A DNA stretch of 64,000 bases from Hydrogenophaga intermedia. GTDB lineage: Bacteria; Pseudomonadota; Gammaproteobacteria; Burkholderiales; Burkholderiaceae_C. Both the position numbers and the translations under genes were made by a program. Positions within the stretch are counted from its first letter, which is position 1, and each line of letters begins with the position of its first letter. Positions 8,581-16,171 of this stretch are shown here, one piece after another. Under the pieces are notes generated by a model. That model was not told the DNA's origin, made no database searches, and saw only the letters and a program-made list of their open reading frames with translations. Where the stretch lies: positions 61,078 through 125,077 of the forward strand of contig NZ_CCAE010000010.1 in assembly GCF_000723405.1 (NCBI RefSeq), read 5' to 3'.

Positions 8581-8873
8581 TGCACGGGCTCCAGCTCAAT
8601 GGTGGGCACCGGCGCAGGGGCAGGCGCAGAGGAAGCAACCGGCGGCGCCGCGATCACGGTGCCCACCGCCGGAGCGAACCGATCCACCATCGTCTGATCG
8701 ATCCAGTGCCAGGTGGACAGCGGCGCGTACTGCGCGACGTGCTGCTGCAGGTCAGCGCCCACCGGGGGCAGCATGACGCCGACGACGATCGGCTCGTAGC
8801 CCTCGCGCGCGTAGCGCACGTCCATGGTGAGGCCGTCGTCGTTGTGCTTGATGATGGTTGCTTGCCAGTTCAT
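8577..8873 (-). CDS. Phage protein, 98 aa, unknown
   Basis: The 98-aa protein starts MNWQATIIKHNDDGLTMDVRYAREGYEP and ends in an Ala/Pro-rich tail (APPVASSAPAPAPVP). It is coupled on both sides by ATGA overlaps to the glycine-rich adhesin candidate and to the 163-aa protein. Its position suggests an accessory of tail-fibre assembly; that is inference. Confidence 0.65.
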   Translation of the reverse strand: MNWQATIIKHNDDGLTMDVRYAREGYEPIVVGVMLPPVGADLQQHVAQYAPLSTWHWIDQTMVDRFAPAVGTVIAAPPVASSAPAPAPVPTIELEPVQ

Positions 8874-9757
8874 GCGATTGCTCCGATCCGCGTGCCTGTC
8901 GCGGTCCAGGTGATGTTCGAGTTGCCGACGACGGCCGCGCCGCCGCCGCCGCCGCTGTAACCGCCTACGCTGGTGTTCGACGGCGGCGCACTGCTCCAGA
9001 AGCCCGTGCCACCGGTGCCGCCTCCGGCGCCCCAGTCGCCGCCGTTGCCACCTGAGCCGCCATAGCAGGTCGTGCCCATGCCGTTCGTTGCGGCAGCGCC
9101 TCCACCGCCGCCGCCAGGCCCCCCACTGAACGTGGCTGTGCCGCCGCTGCCCGCGAAGGATCCAGACCCGGAACCTGGTGGGTTGCCGATGACGATCGTT
9201 GCTTGACCAGCGCCTGATCCGCCGCCAGCGTTCGTGCGACCGGGCCGACCGCCGCCACCACCACCGCCAGGCGAGTGGTGCGTGTAGTTGGGCGCGTCCT
9301 TCCCGCCTCCGACCGCAAGGCCGGCGCCATAACCACCGCCACCACCGCCGCCGCCGCCGCCAGCGATCACGCCAAGGTTCTGGATCTCGGCCGGGATGTT
9401 GATGATGCGCAGCGCGCTTCCACCACCACAGCCGCCACCACCCGCGCCGCCGTTGTTGCGTCCGGTACCGCCCGCGCCACCCATGCCCACCACGTAGGCG
9501 CCTGAGTTGATCTTGAGCTTGAGCGTGGAGCCGGCTGGGTAGGCCGTGGTGCCGGTGTCGAAGGCGTAGATGCCAGTCGAGGTGGCATAGACCACCACGC
9601 CGGTCAGGATCTCCACCTCGGCGCGCAGCGGCTGCAGGCCATCCCAGCCAGCGGCCATGGCCGCGGTGCGCAGGTTGAAGTTCGCCGTGTCCGACCCGAG
9701 GAAGATCTTGGGCTCGGTGGCCTTCGTGGCGAGCAGCGCGTTGTGGATGCCGGCCAT
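8870..9757 (-). CDS. Glycine-rich tail adhesin candidate, 295 aa
   Basis: The N-terminal ~85 residues form a folded attachment-like domain (ATEPKIFLGSDTANFNLRTAAMAAGWDG). Residues ~92-280 are glycine-rich, with runs of up to ten glycines separated by short loops. This resembles the polyglycine-II sandwich adhesins of phage fibre tips (T-even gp38 type), in which variable loops between glycine runs contact the host receptor. It overlaps the tail-fibre gene upstream (TGATG), so it probably caps that fibre. A plain low-complexity structural protein is the alternative. Confidence 0.7.
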   Translation of the reverse strand: MAGIHNALLATKATEPKIFLGSDTANFNLRTAAMAAGWDGLQPLRAEVEILTGVVVYATSTGIYAFDTGTTAYPAGSTLKLKINSGAYVVGMGGAGGTGRNNGGAGGGGCGGGSALRIINIPAEIQNLGVIAGGGGGGGGGGYGAGLAVGGGKDAPNYTHHSPGGGGGGGRPGRTNAGGGSGAGQATIVIGNPPGSGSGSFAGSGGTATFSGGPGGGGGGAAATNGMGTTCYGGSGGNGGDWGAGGGTGGTGFWSSAPPSNTSVGGYSGGGGGAAVVGNSNITWTATGTRIGAIA

Positions 9758-10833
9758 CAGGTGACCCCGGCCCCCGACACCACAGCCTCGGTGGCGGAGA
9801 CGAAGAAGATCGTCGCCATGCCCCGCGCCAGCAGGCCGCGCGTGCCGGTCGTTGCGGTTGCTACCAGACGCAGAGTCAACCCTGCTCCCTGGATGATGCT
9901 GATGGCGCCAGCAGTGTTGTTGTAGATCGTGACGACGTCATCGGCACTGAACACGTTGGCCGGAACCGTGATGTTGCCGTTCGCGTGGCACGCCGAGCCA
10001 CGCTCGGTTTCAGCGAGAGGGCCACTGGTGATGCCAGGCAAGAGGCTGCGCAGGCGGTCGACGAATGCGGTGGTGGCCACCTGGGTCGTGGCGTTCTTCG
10101 CGGCCTGGGTGACGGCTGTGGCGTTGCTGTGAATCGTGGCGGTCGAGGTCAAGCTCAGCGCGCCGGCTGCGAGCGTAGCCGTGCTCGCATTGCCCAGGAT
10201 GTTGATGCCCCAGTTGCCGGTGGCGCCGGTGCCATCGCGTCGCGGCACGTCGATCTCGCTGTGCGAGAACGACACGTTGGCCGAGCCATCGACCGACCGG
10301 GTTTGGGCGCCAACGGTGAGAGATCGCGCGGTGCCCCAGTAGGACGTGGTGATGTTCGCCGCGCCGTTGAACGGCGTGCCGTTGATGTTGCGCGGGGTGG
10401 CCAGCGCGGTGGCGGTCGCCGCGACACCCGAGATTGAAATGCCCCAGGTGCCGGAAGCATCGCCGCCGGTGCGCGAGGGCACGGCCATCGCGTCGCGCAT
10501 GGCCTGTGCCGTGGCAGCGCCAGCGAAGACCTGCAGGGGCTGCAGCCCGAACGCGGTCACGCGCAGCTCGACGATGTCGCCCAGGTTCCAGGCGCGCGCC
10601 GTGGTGCCCTCCTGCGCCCTCTCGACGGCCATCGTGTCGGCGCCGCCCAGGCGCGACGTGACTTTCACGATCTCGATGTTGTTCGAGGCGTCCTGCAGGG
10701 TGACCATCACGAAGTGGGGTGCCACCACCTCGGGGAACTTGTCCCCTTGGCCGCTGGCCACCGTGAGGGTTCCCTCGACGTTGTCGATCGCCGCGGCCAG
10801 CGTCGAGAAGGCGTTGTTCTTGAAGAGTTGCAT
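9757..10833 (-). CDS. Tail fibre protein, 358 aa
   Basis: The 358-aa protein starts MQLFKNNAFSTLAAAIDNVEGT. It contains repeated short fibre motifs such as GTWGISISG / GNWGINILG and ATATALATPRNINGTPFNGAANIT, which are common in phage side-tail fibres. The N-terminal part is likely virion-proximal and the Thr/Ala-rich C-terminus distal. It directly precedes the glycine-rich adhesin candidate, making a shaft-plus-tip pair. Confidence 0.8.
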   Translation of the reverse strand: MQLFKNNAFSTLAAAIDNVEGTLTVASGQGDKFPEVVAPHFVMVTLQDASNNIEIVKVTSRLGGADTMAVERAQEGTTARAWNLGDIVELRVTAFGLQPLQVFAGAATAQAMRDAMAVPSRTGGDASGTWGISISGVAATATALATPRNINGTPFNGAANITTSYWGTARSLTVGAQTRSVDGSANVSFSHSEIDVPRRDGTGATGNWGINILGNASTATLAAGALSLTSTATIHSNATAVTQAAKNATTQVATTAFVDRLRSLLPGITSGPLAETERGSACHANGNITVPANVFSADDVVTIYNNTAGAISIIQGAGLTLRLVATATTGTRGLLARGMATIFFVSATEAVVSGAGVT

Positions 10834-11429
10834 CAGGCGCTCCCGAGCTTGGCCTTGAAGGCGGTGTAGTGCGCAGCGGCGCGCTCGGTCAGCACGTGCT
10901 CGTCGTCCTTGCTCTCGCTGCGGTAGATGACGTAGTCGGCCAGCACCGGCTCGAAGCTCTCGGGCAGCTCCGTGATCGCGTCCTCCAGGGCGTACTGAGC
11001 CGGCAGGCGCGCGTAGCGCACGTCGACGTGCTGGCCAGACGGCGCCGGCGGGTAGATGAAGAATCGGAGGGGGTCAGCCTCCAGCGGAGCCCAGTGCTCG
11101 GCTGGGCCAGCCGGGTCCGTGCGCCAGGTGGGCCGGAACTGGTCCATCGTGAAGCGGTCCATGGGCGTGATCGCCGCGCCATCGGTGATGCACAGCACGT
11201 CGAGGACGCGCTGCGCCGTGGCGAAGGTGAGCGCCTGGTCCACCTTGCCGTCGGCGCAGGGGTGCGACACCACGGACGAGAACAGGTCGGCGCGGGCAGC
11301 GGCGATTTCGCGCAGGCCCTGGTTCACATAGCCGACCAACTCATCGTTCGACTGTCGTAGCGAGGCAGCGCTGGTGCCGCGGTCGTTCAGGACGTAGCGC
11401 GCGAGCAGGATGATCGACTGGGGGGTCAT
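10833..11429 (-). CDS. Phage adaptor-like protein, 198 aa
   Basis: The 198-aa protein (MTPQSIILLARYVLNDRG...) has a helical N-terminus and mixed strands. It ends with DEHVLTERAAAHYTAFKAKLG, the helix seen in head-completion or adaptor proteins of podoviruses. It lies with a 212-aa partner between capsid genes and tail fibres, where adaptors are normally found. It overlaps the fibre gene by one base (TGATG). Confidence 0.65.
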   Translation of the reverse strand: MTPQSIILLARYVLNDRGTSAASLRQSNDELVGYVNQGLREIAAARADLFSSVVSHPCADGKVDQALTFATAQRVLDVLCITDGAAITPMDRFTMDQFRPTWRTDPAGPAEHWAPLEADPLRFFIYPPAPSGQHVDVRYARLPAQYALEDAITELPESFEPVLADYVIYRSESKDDEHVLTERAAAHYTAFKAKLGSA

Positions 11430-11430
11430 G

Positions 11431-12069
11431 TCAGCACCACTTCACGCTGTTGCGGATGCGCGCGCGCACGTTGGCTTTGGCCGCCCGGGTGTGGGCGGAA
11501 TCGGTCAGGGCCGAGAACATGCCCCCGTAGGCCACGCCCATCTGCGCATCGGTCCAGGGCTTCTTGGCGTAGACCATGAGCCGCGCCTTGGCGCCGATGT
11601 GCATGGCCTCGTGGTAGCGCTTGGCGATCTCGTCGGGCAGGCCCTGCGAGATGTCGCTGGGCTTGACGATCAGGCGCGCACGCACGCCCTCGGCAGCGGC
11701 CGCCATGGGCTTGGGGTAGAGCGTGAGCACGCCCGGCTCCATCTCCATGTACTTGGTCGACGTGCCGGTGTGCGTGCGCCACTGGTCCGAGTAGGCCCGG
11801 TCGAGCTCTTCCGGCGTCACGGGGTCCATCAGCTTGCCGTCATACCAAGCGGCCTCGAGTTCGACGAGGTCCATTGAGGCATCGGCGGGCAGCAGCGCGA
11901 TGGTTTCAGCGCTCGCGCCCACGGGCAGAGGACCAAGGTCCACCCGCCATGCGCGCGAGCGCTCGAAGAACACCTGGGCCGCGCGCCGCAGCTCGTGCAC
12001 CATGAGGATGTTCGGGCATCCCGGCAGGTGCGGCGCGAGGTCAGGGAACCAGTACGACCAGGCCCGCAT
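11431..12069 (-). CDS. Phage head-tail connector-like protein, 212 aa
   Basis: The 212-aa protein starts MRAWSYWFPDLAPHLPGCPN and contains LRRAAQVFFERSRAWR, the opening of a family of podovirus proteins encoded just after the capsid. A helical end (AKANVRARIRNSVKWC) follows. The ribosome site is GTGAGG. Gene order (capsid, cement, acidic protein, this gene, adaptor, fibres) supports a connector role. Confidence 0.65.
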   Translation of the reverse strand: MRAWSYWFPDLAPHLPGCPNILMVHELRRAAQVFFERSRAWRVDLGPLPVGASAETIALLPADASMDLVELEAAWYDGKLMDPVTPEELDRAYSDQWRTHTGTSTKYMEMEPGVLTLYPKPMAAAAEGVRARLIVKPSDISQGLPDEIAKRYHEAMHIGAKARLMVYAKKPWTDAQMGVAYGGMFSALTDSAHTRAAKANVRARIRNSVKWC

Positions 12070-12077
12070 GCCTCACC

Positions 12078-12860
12078 TCACTTCGCCGCGGCTTCGCGCT
12101 TCTTGGCCTTCTGCACGGCCGCGTTGTGGCGTGCGGCCTTGTCCGGCGCGGTCTTCGGGGGCGTGTTGGCCTCATCCGGCTGGCCACCGGTGGCGCCATC
12201 GGCCTCCTCCATGGCGTCGATCTGGTCGGCGATGAGGTCGTCGCGCTCCTGCTCGCCAAGGGCGTTCCAGGCGTCCACGGGCAGGCCGCTGGCGGCGTGC
12301 GCCAGCGCGACCACGTCGACGAGCTGGTACTGCTTCTCGCCGATGGCGATCACGGCCTCGAACTTGTCGGAGCCCAGCAGCGTCGCAGCGTCAGCCGTGG
12401 GGCGCGGCGTGCCGGCCAGGTCGGCGGCGGCATCGGCGTCCGTCAGCGGGTTGGCCACGCTGCCCTTGTCGGTGCGCTTCTCGGGATCCGTTTCCGGCGC
12501 GAGGCCATTGCCCTTCGGCGGGTTGTCCGTGCCCTCCACAGGCGGCGCGTTCGGATCGCCGTCGTCGTCGTCGTCGAGGTCCAAGTCCTGGTCGGTCTTG
12601 TCGGCGGGGTCGCGCCCGTCATCGGCGTCCAGGTCGCCAGCGCCCGGAGGGTTGAGCAGCGCCATCGCGATCTCGTTGTCCTCCGGCGTGGTGGGCCAGA
12701 AGTTGTCGGTGCGCAGCAGCAGCTTGAGGGTGGCGGCGTCCTCGATGTCGCATTCGAGGGCGCCGTCGGGACCAGGTGCAAACGTGTACGTTTGGCGATC
12801 CTGGCCCGTAACTTTGACCGTGCCGTCGAGGCGCGGTTTGATGGACGTTTGCAGCTTCAT
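12078..12860 (-). CDS. Acidic phage protein, 260 aa, unknown
   Basis: The 260-aa protein starts MKLQTSIKPRLDGTVKVTGQDRQTY. It has a strongly acidic, disordered middle (DLDADDGRDPADKTDQDLDLDDDDDG) and a C-terminal helical segment ending in Lys/Ala. The ribosome site is AAGGAG. A terminator-like hairpin lies between it and the cement candidate upstream. No function can be assigned. Confidence 0.7.
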   Translation of the reverse strand: MKLQTSIKPRLDGTVKVTGQDRQTYTFAPGPDGALECDIEDAATLKLLLRTDNFWPTTPEDNEIAMALLNPPGAGDLDADDGRDPADKTDQDLDLDDDDDGDPNAPPVEGTDNPPKGNGLAPETDPEKRTDKGSVANPLTDADAAADLAGTPRPTADAATLLGSDKFEAVIAIGEKQYQLVDVVALAHAASGLPVDAWNALGEQERDDLIADQIDAMEEADGATGGQPDEANTPPKTAPDKAARHNAAVQKAKKREAAAK

Positions 12861-12879
12861 GGTGCTCCTTCGTTCAATG

Positions 12880-12909
12880 AAAAAAGGGGGCAGATCGCTC
12901 CACCCCCTT
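12880..12909 (-). terminator. Rho-independent-type terminator after the capsid/cement genes
   Basis: On the minus strand AAGGGGG pairs with CCCCCTT across a 12-nt loop and is followed by a run of T. It sits between the cement candidate's stop (12938) and the next start (12860), so it probably trims or attenuates transcription from capsid to tail genes. Confidence 0.65.
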
Positions 12910-12937
12910 CACTTCGCCACGGGGTGCCCGTGAACGA

Positions 12938-13402
12938 TCAGGCCGCGCGGTAGATCAGCGTCACGCCGACTTCGCCGGCCTGAGCTGCGGTGGGCGCGGT
13001 GGCCACTTTGAGGCCGATCTTGCGATCGACGTTCTTCGGTTTGACGTTGACCATGGCCTTGCCGTTGGGCGCGAGGCGCTGCTGGAAGGCCGCGTTGGCG
13101 GCAGCGGTTGCACCCCAGTGCGCGCCGCCGTCGTCGGCGTCGGTGGACAGGTTGTCCTCGGCGGCGTTGAGCACGCCGACCTGCAGGACCAGCGCGGCCG
13201 CGCCGGTGTCCAGGTCGTCAGCGTCGACGAGGACATCCACCGGCACGCAACCGGCGGGCAGGATGCCGATGGCGCCGCAGTCGTTGAGCGCGAGATCCGC
13301 GAGGGGCAGTTGCAGAGCGAAGCGCACCGCCACCAGGTCGGAGCCGGCGGGGAAGATCACCGGCTTGCGGCCGGTGAGGTAGTCGTTGCTGTTGGCGAAC
13401 AT
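12938..13402 (-). CDS. Capsid cement/decoration protein candidate
   Basis: The 154-aa protein starts MFANSNDYLTGRKPVIFPAGSD and is rich in short strands and Ala/Val, with a balanced charge. It follows the major capsid gene by 38 nt with its own strong ribosome site (AAGGAG). In BPP-1-like podoviruses a jelly-roll cement protein is encoded next to the capsid protein. The role here is inferred from that gene order and size. Confidence 0.65.
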   Translation of the reverse strand: MFANSNDYLTGRKPVIFPAGSDLVAVRFALQLPLADLALNDCGAIGILPAGCVPVDVLVDADDLDTGAAALVLQVGVLNAAEDNLSTDADDGGAHWGATAAANAAFQQRLAPNGKAMVNVKPKNVDRKIGLKVATAPTAAQAGEVGVTLIYRAA

Positions 13403-13440
13403 GTGGGTTCTCCTTGATCAGTGGGTTGTGGCCTGGCCGA

Positions 13441-14556
13441 TCAGCGAGCCGCGCAGGCGGTGTCGAGCGAGAACAGGCCGAAGTCCTGCGCGCCCACCGG
13501 CGTGGTGAAGGTGACCTTCTTGACGCCGAAGATCGAGGAGGTGGAGATCACCACCTTGTCGCCGTTGTCACGGGTTTCCTCGTGCCAGTCGAAGCGCATG
13601 TTGGTGCCCGGCGAGCCGAAGGCGACCACGGCGGCCTGCGAGCCCATGAACAGGGCGCGCGCGGCTTCCACGTTGCCGCCAGCGCCCGCCGTGTTGAAGC
13701 GGATGGCGTTGCGGTGGCTGTGCAGGATCACGCCGCGGTACATGCCCAGGGAGCCCTTGAAGATCGGGTTCTTGCGGCCTTCGGCACCGGCGGCGGCCTT
13801 TTGGATGTCCAGCCACTGGCCCGTGTTGGTGTTGCGGCGCAGGTCGTCTTCCTGGAAGGTGTGCATCACGCACACGAAGGTCTCTTCGCCGTCCATCTTC
13901 ACGGGCTGCAGCACGGGGATGTCGGTGGCGCCACCGCCCTGGCTGTCCGCGCGGGTCTTCGCCTTGTCGATCAGGCTCAGGTCGAGCTTGTCGTTGGCGT
14001 CGATGTTGTTGAACGCGGTGGCGTCGCCGCCGTACAGCGTGTGCTGCGCATCGGGGCTCACCAGAGCGTTGTTGGCGCGGCCGGCGTAGGCCAGCGGCAG
14101 CAGGAAGTTGGGGTTGATGCCCCGCGCGCCGGACAGGTAGATGAACAGCAGCTCATCCTGCAGGCGGGCCCACCAGCTCGACTGCTGGCGCTTGGCCTTC
14201 TCGCGCAGGTCGTGCAGCGTGCGCTTGCGGGTCATGCGACCGCCGGTGTTCACACCGCAACGGGCCTGATCGATGTAGATCTGGTCCGTGTAGAAGCGCT
14301 GGCCTTCTTCCTTGCCTTCGAGGATGTCCTCGCCCTCGACGGGGGCCATCTTGAGTTCGGCCAGCAGGTCGTAGCTGATCGTCTCGCCGGCGTCGGACTC
14401 CAGGTCGGTGAGGATCTGGATGGGCACCTCGGCCTCGGCACCGCGCGCCATGAACCGCTGGTTGAAGTAGGACTTGTGGCTCGTGTCGTAGGCGAGCAGG
14501 CCGGCCCACTTCTTGACGGCCTTGGCGTCGTTCACGCCGATGATGGTGCGTGCCAT
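13441..14556 (-). CDS. Major capsid protein (N4-gp56/DUF4043 type)
   Basis: The 371-aa protein starts MARTIIGVNDAKAVKKWAGLLAYDTS, followed by YFNQRFMARG, GEDILEGKEEGQRFYTDQ and the GVNTGGRMTRKRT segment. This pattern is typical of the N4-gp56 family of HK97-fold capsid proteins found in BPP-1, Bcep22 and Stx-type podoviruses. The ribosome site AAGGAG is strong. It follows scaffold and CsrA-like genes. The 5' leader contains a short hairpin (AAAAGT/ACTTTT, 14574-14589). Confidence 0.9.
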   Translation of the reverse strand: MARTIIGVNDAKAVKKWAGLLAYDTSHKSYFNQRFMARGAEAEVPIQILTDLESDAGETISYDLLAELKMAPVEGEDILEGKEEGQRFYTDQIYIDQARCGVNTGGRMTRKRTLHDLREKAKRQQSSWWARLQDELLFIYLSGARGINPNFLLPLAYAGRANNALVSPDAQHTLYGGDATAFNNIDANDKLDLSLIDKAKTRADSQGGGATDIPVLQPVKMDGEETFVCVMHTFQEDDLRRNTNTGQWLDIQKAAAGAEGRKNPIFKGSLGMYRGVILHSHRNAIRFNTAGAGGNVEAARALFMGSQAAVVAFGSPGTNMRFDWHEETRDNGDKVVISTSSIFGVKKVTFTTPVGAQDFGLFSLDTACAAR

Positions 14557-14629
14557 TGAGAGAACTCCTTAAAAGTTGACACTTTTTTGGAGCACTCCTG
14601 CGCCCACGATCAGCTTTGCAGCTAGGGCA

Positions 14630-14833
14630 TCACGTTGCCATGCTTGGTACGACGTTGCGGCCGTTGTCCTCGGCCTTGCGCTCGATCTTCACGTCGCGCG
14701 CGGCGATCACACGCAGCCGTGCGAACTGCCCGCTCTTGTGAATGAGGGTGATGCGAGCAGGCCCGGACACCGCGAGTTCTTCACCTGCGCGGATGTCGAT
14801 CACGAGGCCGGGCTGCTTCGCCATGTCGGTCAT
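14630..14833 (-). CDS. CsrA-like small RNA-binding protein candidate, 67 aa
   Basis: ATG 14833 overlaps the scaffold stop (ATGA). The 67-aa product aligns by eye with CsrA/RsmA: RAGEELAVSG matches the RxGExLxIGD segment, ITLIHKSGQFARLRVIA matches the central strands (VTVLGVKGNQVRIGI), and ARDVKIERK matches PKEVAVHRE. The arginines equivalent to CsrA R7 and R44, which bind RNA GGA motifs, are present; R6 is replaced by Ile. CsrA dimers repress or stabilise mRNAs. Lying between scaffold and capsid genes, it could tune their translation. The call rests on alignment by eye. Confidence 0.6.
   Translation of the reverse strand: MTDMAKQPGLVIDIRAGEELAVSGPARITLIHKSGQFARLRVIAARDVKIERKAEDNGRNVVPSMAT
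14636..14651 (-). promoter_or_regulatory. Variant of the repeated 16-nt element
   Basis: The minus strand reads CGTACCAAGCATGGCA, two bases different from the five exact copies. It lies inside the last codons of the CsrA-like gene, 79 nt before the capsid start. It may be a functional variant in front of the capsid gene or a chance match. Confidence 0.4.
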
Positions 14834-15885
14834 CCCTGCTTGAACTTCTCGCGCTGCGCGGGCGTCATGCGAGCGATGGCGTCTTCGTAGTCCTGGCCCT
14901 CCAGGCTCATGATGTCGGCGAACTCGTCGCCGCCGAGGTCGCCCTGCCCTTCGCCGCCCGGCACCTGGGCCAGCGAGGCCTCGGCAGCGGCCTTCGCTGC
15001 ATCGGCGGCGCTGCGCTGAGCGGCGGCGGCCTTCACCGTGGCTTTGGGGTCGACCGGCGCAGCAGCGGGAGTGGCGGCGGGCGCAGGGCTCGGTGCCGGC
15101 GCGCGCGCGGAGAGGCCGTGCAGGGCCAGCACGCGCTTGTGCGCTTCGGCCAGGAACCAGCGCGAGGAGCGCGTCGCGTTGGCGTCGTCGTTGGCCAGGT
15201 GCCGAACGAAGATGTCGAAGTCCTTGAGCTTCGCCGGATCCTTGCTGTAGTCGAGGCCGCCCTGTTCGGCCGGCAGCGCCTTGGTGTCCTTCATGAAGGT
15301 GCTGATGGCACCCTGCCACTGCGCCTGCGCGTCCTGCTCGTTCGCCGTGTTGAGGGTTTCGACGCGCGCGCGCTGCACCAGCAGCTCCTCGCGCTTCTCG
15401 CGCGCCTCGTCGATCAGGCGATCGCGCTCGTCGATGTCGATCTCGCCGGCCTTGAACTTGGCGCGGGCGTCGGCGTCCTGCTCCTTGATCGACTGCATCT
15501 GCGCGTCGTAGTCGGCGGGCAGCTCGGCCTTGTAGCGCTGGCGCGGCGCGGCATCGTCGTCCTCCACTTCCGCCGGCGCTGCGGGTGCGGCAGCAGGGGC
15601 TGCAGTGGGCTCGGCCGGGGCGGCGGCGGGCGCTTGCGCAGCATCGGCGGGCGCGGCTGCTGGGGCGGCGGCCGGCGTCGCTGCAGCGGGCTCGTCGTCG
15701 TCATCGTCGCCATCGTCGTCGACCTCCTGCCCGGGCTTGACAGCCGCGGGCGTGTCGCCAGCGATCTCGGCCAGGGCGGCCAGTTCCTCGGGGGTGTGCT
15801 CGCTTTCGGCCATCGCGGCCCGCTCTTCATCCGTGAGGGTTCCGAGCAGATCCTTGTCGAAAGCGGTGTTGTCGGCTGCACTCAT
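14830..15885 (-). CDS. Scaffolding protein candidate, 351 aa
   Basis: The 351-aa acidic protein has an Ala/Pro-rich, Asp-run linker (residues ~50-115), a coiled-coil middle with EAREKREELLVQRARVETL, and a charged helical C-terminus ending AQREKFKQG. Acidic, helical, proline-linked proteins just upstream of the capsid gene are the usual scaffolds of podoviruses. The ribosome site is AAGGAG. Its stop is overlapped by the CsrA-like start. Confidence 0.75.
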   Translation of the reverse strand: MSAADNTAFDKDLLGTLTDEERAAMAESEHTPEELAALAEIAGDTPAAVKPGQEVDDDGDDDDDEPAAATPAAAPAAAPADAAQAPAAAPAEPTAAPAAAPAAPAEVEDDDAAPRQRYKAELPADYDAQMQSIKEQDADARAKFKAGEIDIDERDRLIDEAREKREELLVQRARVETLNTANEQDAQAQWQGAISTFMKDTKALPAEQGGLDYSKDPAKLKDFDIFVRHLANDDANATRSSRWFLAEAHKRVLALHGLSARAPAPSPAPAATPAAAPVDPKATVKAAAAQRSAADAAKAAAEASLAQVPGGEGQGDLGGDEFADIMSLEGQDYEDAIARMTPAQREKFKQG

Positions 15886-15919
15886 GCGCGCTCCTTGGTG
15901 GTGGTGAGGGGAAACGGAA

Positions 15920-16111
15920 TCAGGTGGTGGGCTTGGTCGCCGCCACCGCCGCCGCGTCCTGCACCTGCTTGGCGGCCCAGGCCCGGGCCTTCTCCAGGCG
16001 CTTCGCGTCGGCCTTGATCTTCTCGGCCTCGATCAACGTGCGAGCGTCCGACTCGGCGCGCCACTCCTCATCGGGGCCGATGCAGCAGTGGGACTTCTTC
16101 GACTTGGCCAT
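15920..16111 (-). CDS. Small phage protein, 63 aa, unknown
   Basis: The protein starts MAKSKKSHCCIGPDEEWRAESDARTLIEAEKIKADAKRL and continues as a charged helix. It is the first gene of the capsid unit, preceded by GGAGAA and, 41 nt upstream, by the repeated 16-nt element. No function was recognised. Confidence 0.65.
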   Translation of the reverse strand: MAKSKKSHCCIGPDEEWRAESDARTLIEAEKIKADAKRLEKARAWAAKQVQDAAAVAATKPTT

Positions 16112-16152
16112 GGTGGTTCTCCGGTGGCGGTGGTGACGATCGCGCGGGAGCC

Positions 16153-16168
16153 TGCCATGCTTGCCACG
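16153..16168 (-). promoter_or_regulatory. Repeated 16-nt intergenic element, copy 3
   Basis: An exact CGTGGCAAGCATGGCA lies 3 nt after the stop of the Fn3-like gene and in front of the scaffold/capsid unit. The flanks GAGC...GCTC are complementary. Confidence 0.75.
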
Positions 16169-16171
16169 CGC

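Noticed and set aside
7343..8638. 431-codon version of the desaturase frame
   Set aside because: The extra N-terminal part lies wholly over the 163-aa gene in another frame and is low-complexity; ATG 8086 is next to that gene's stop and starts a natural desaturase N-terminus.
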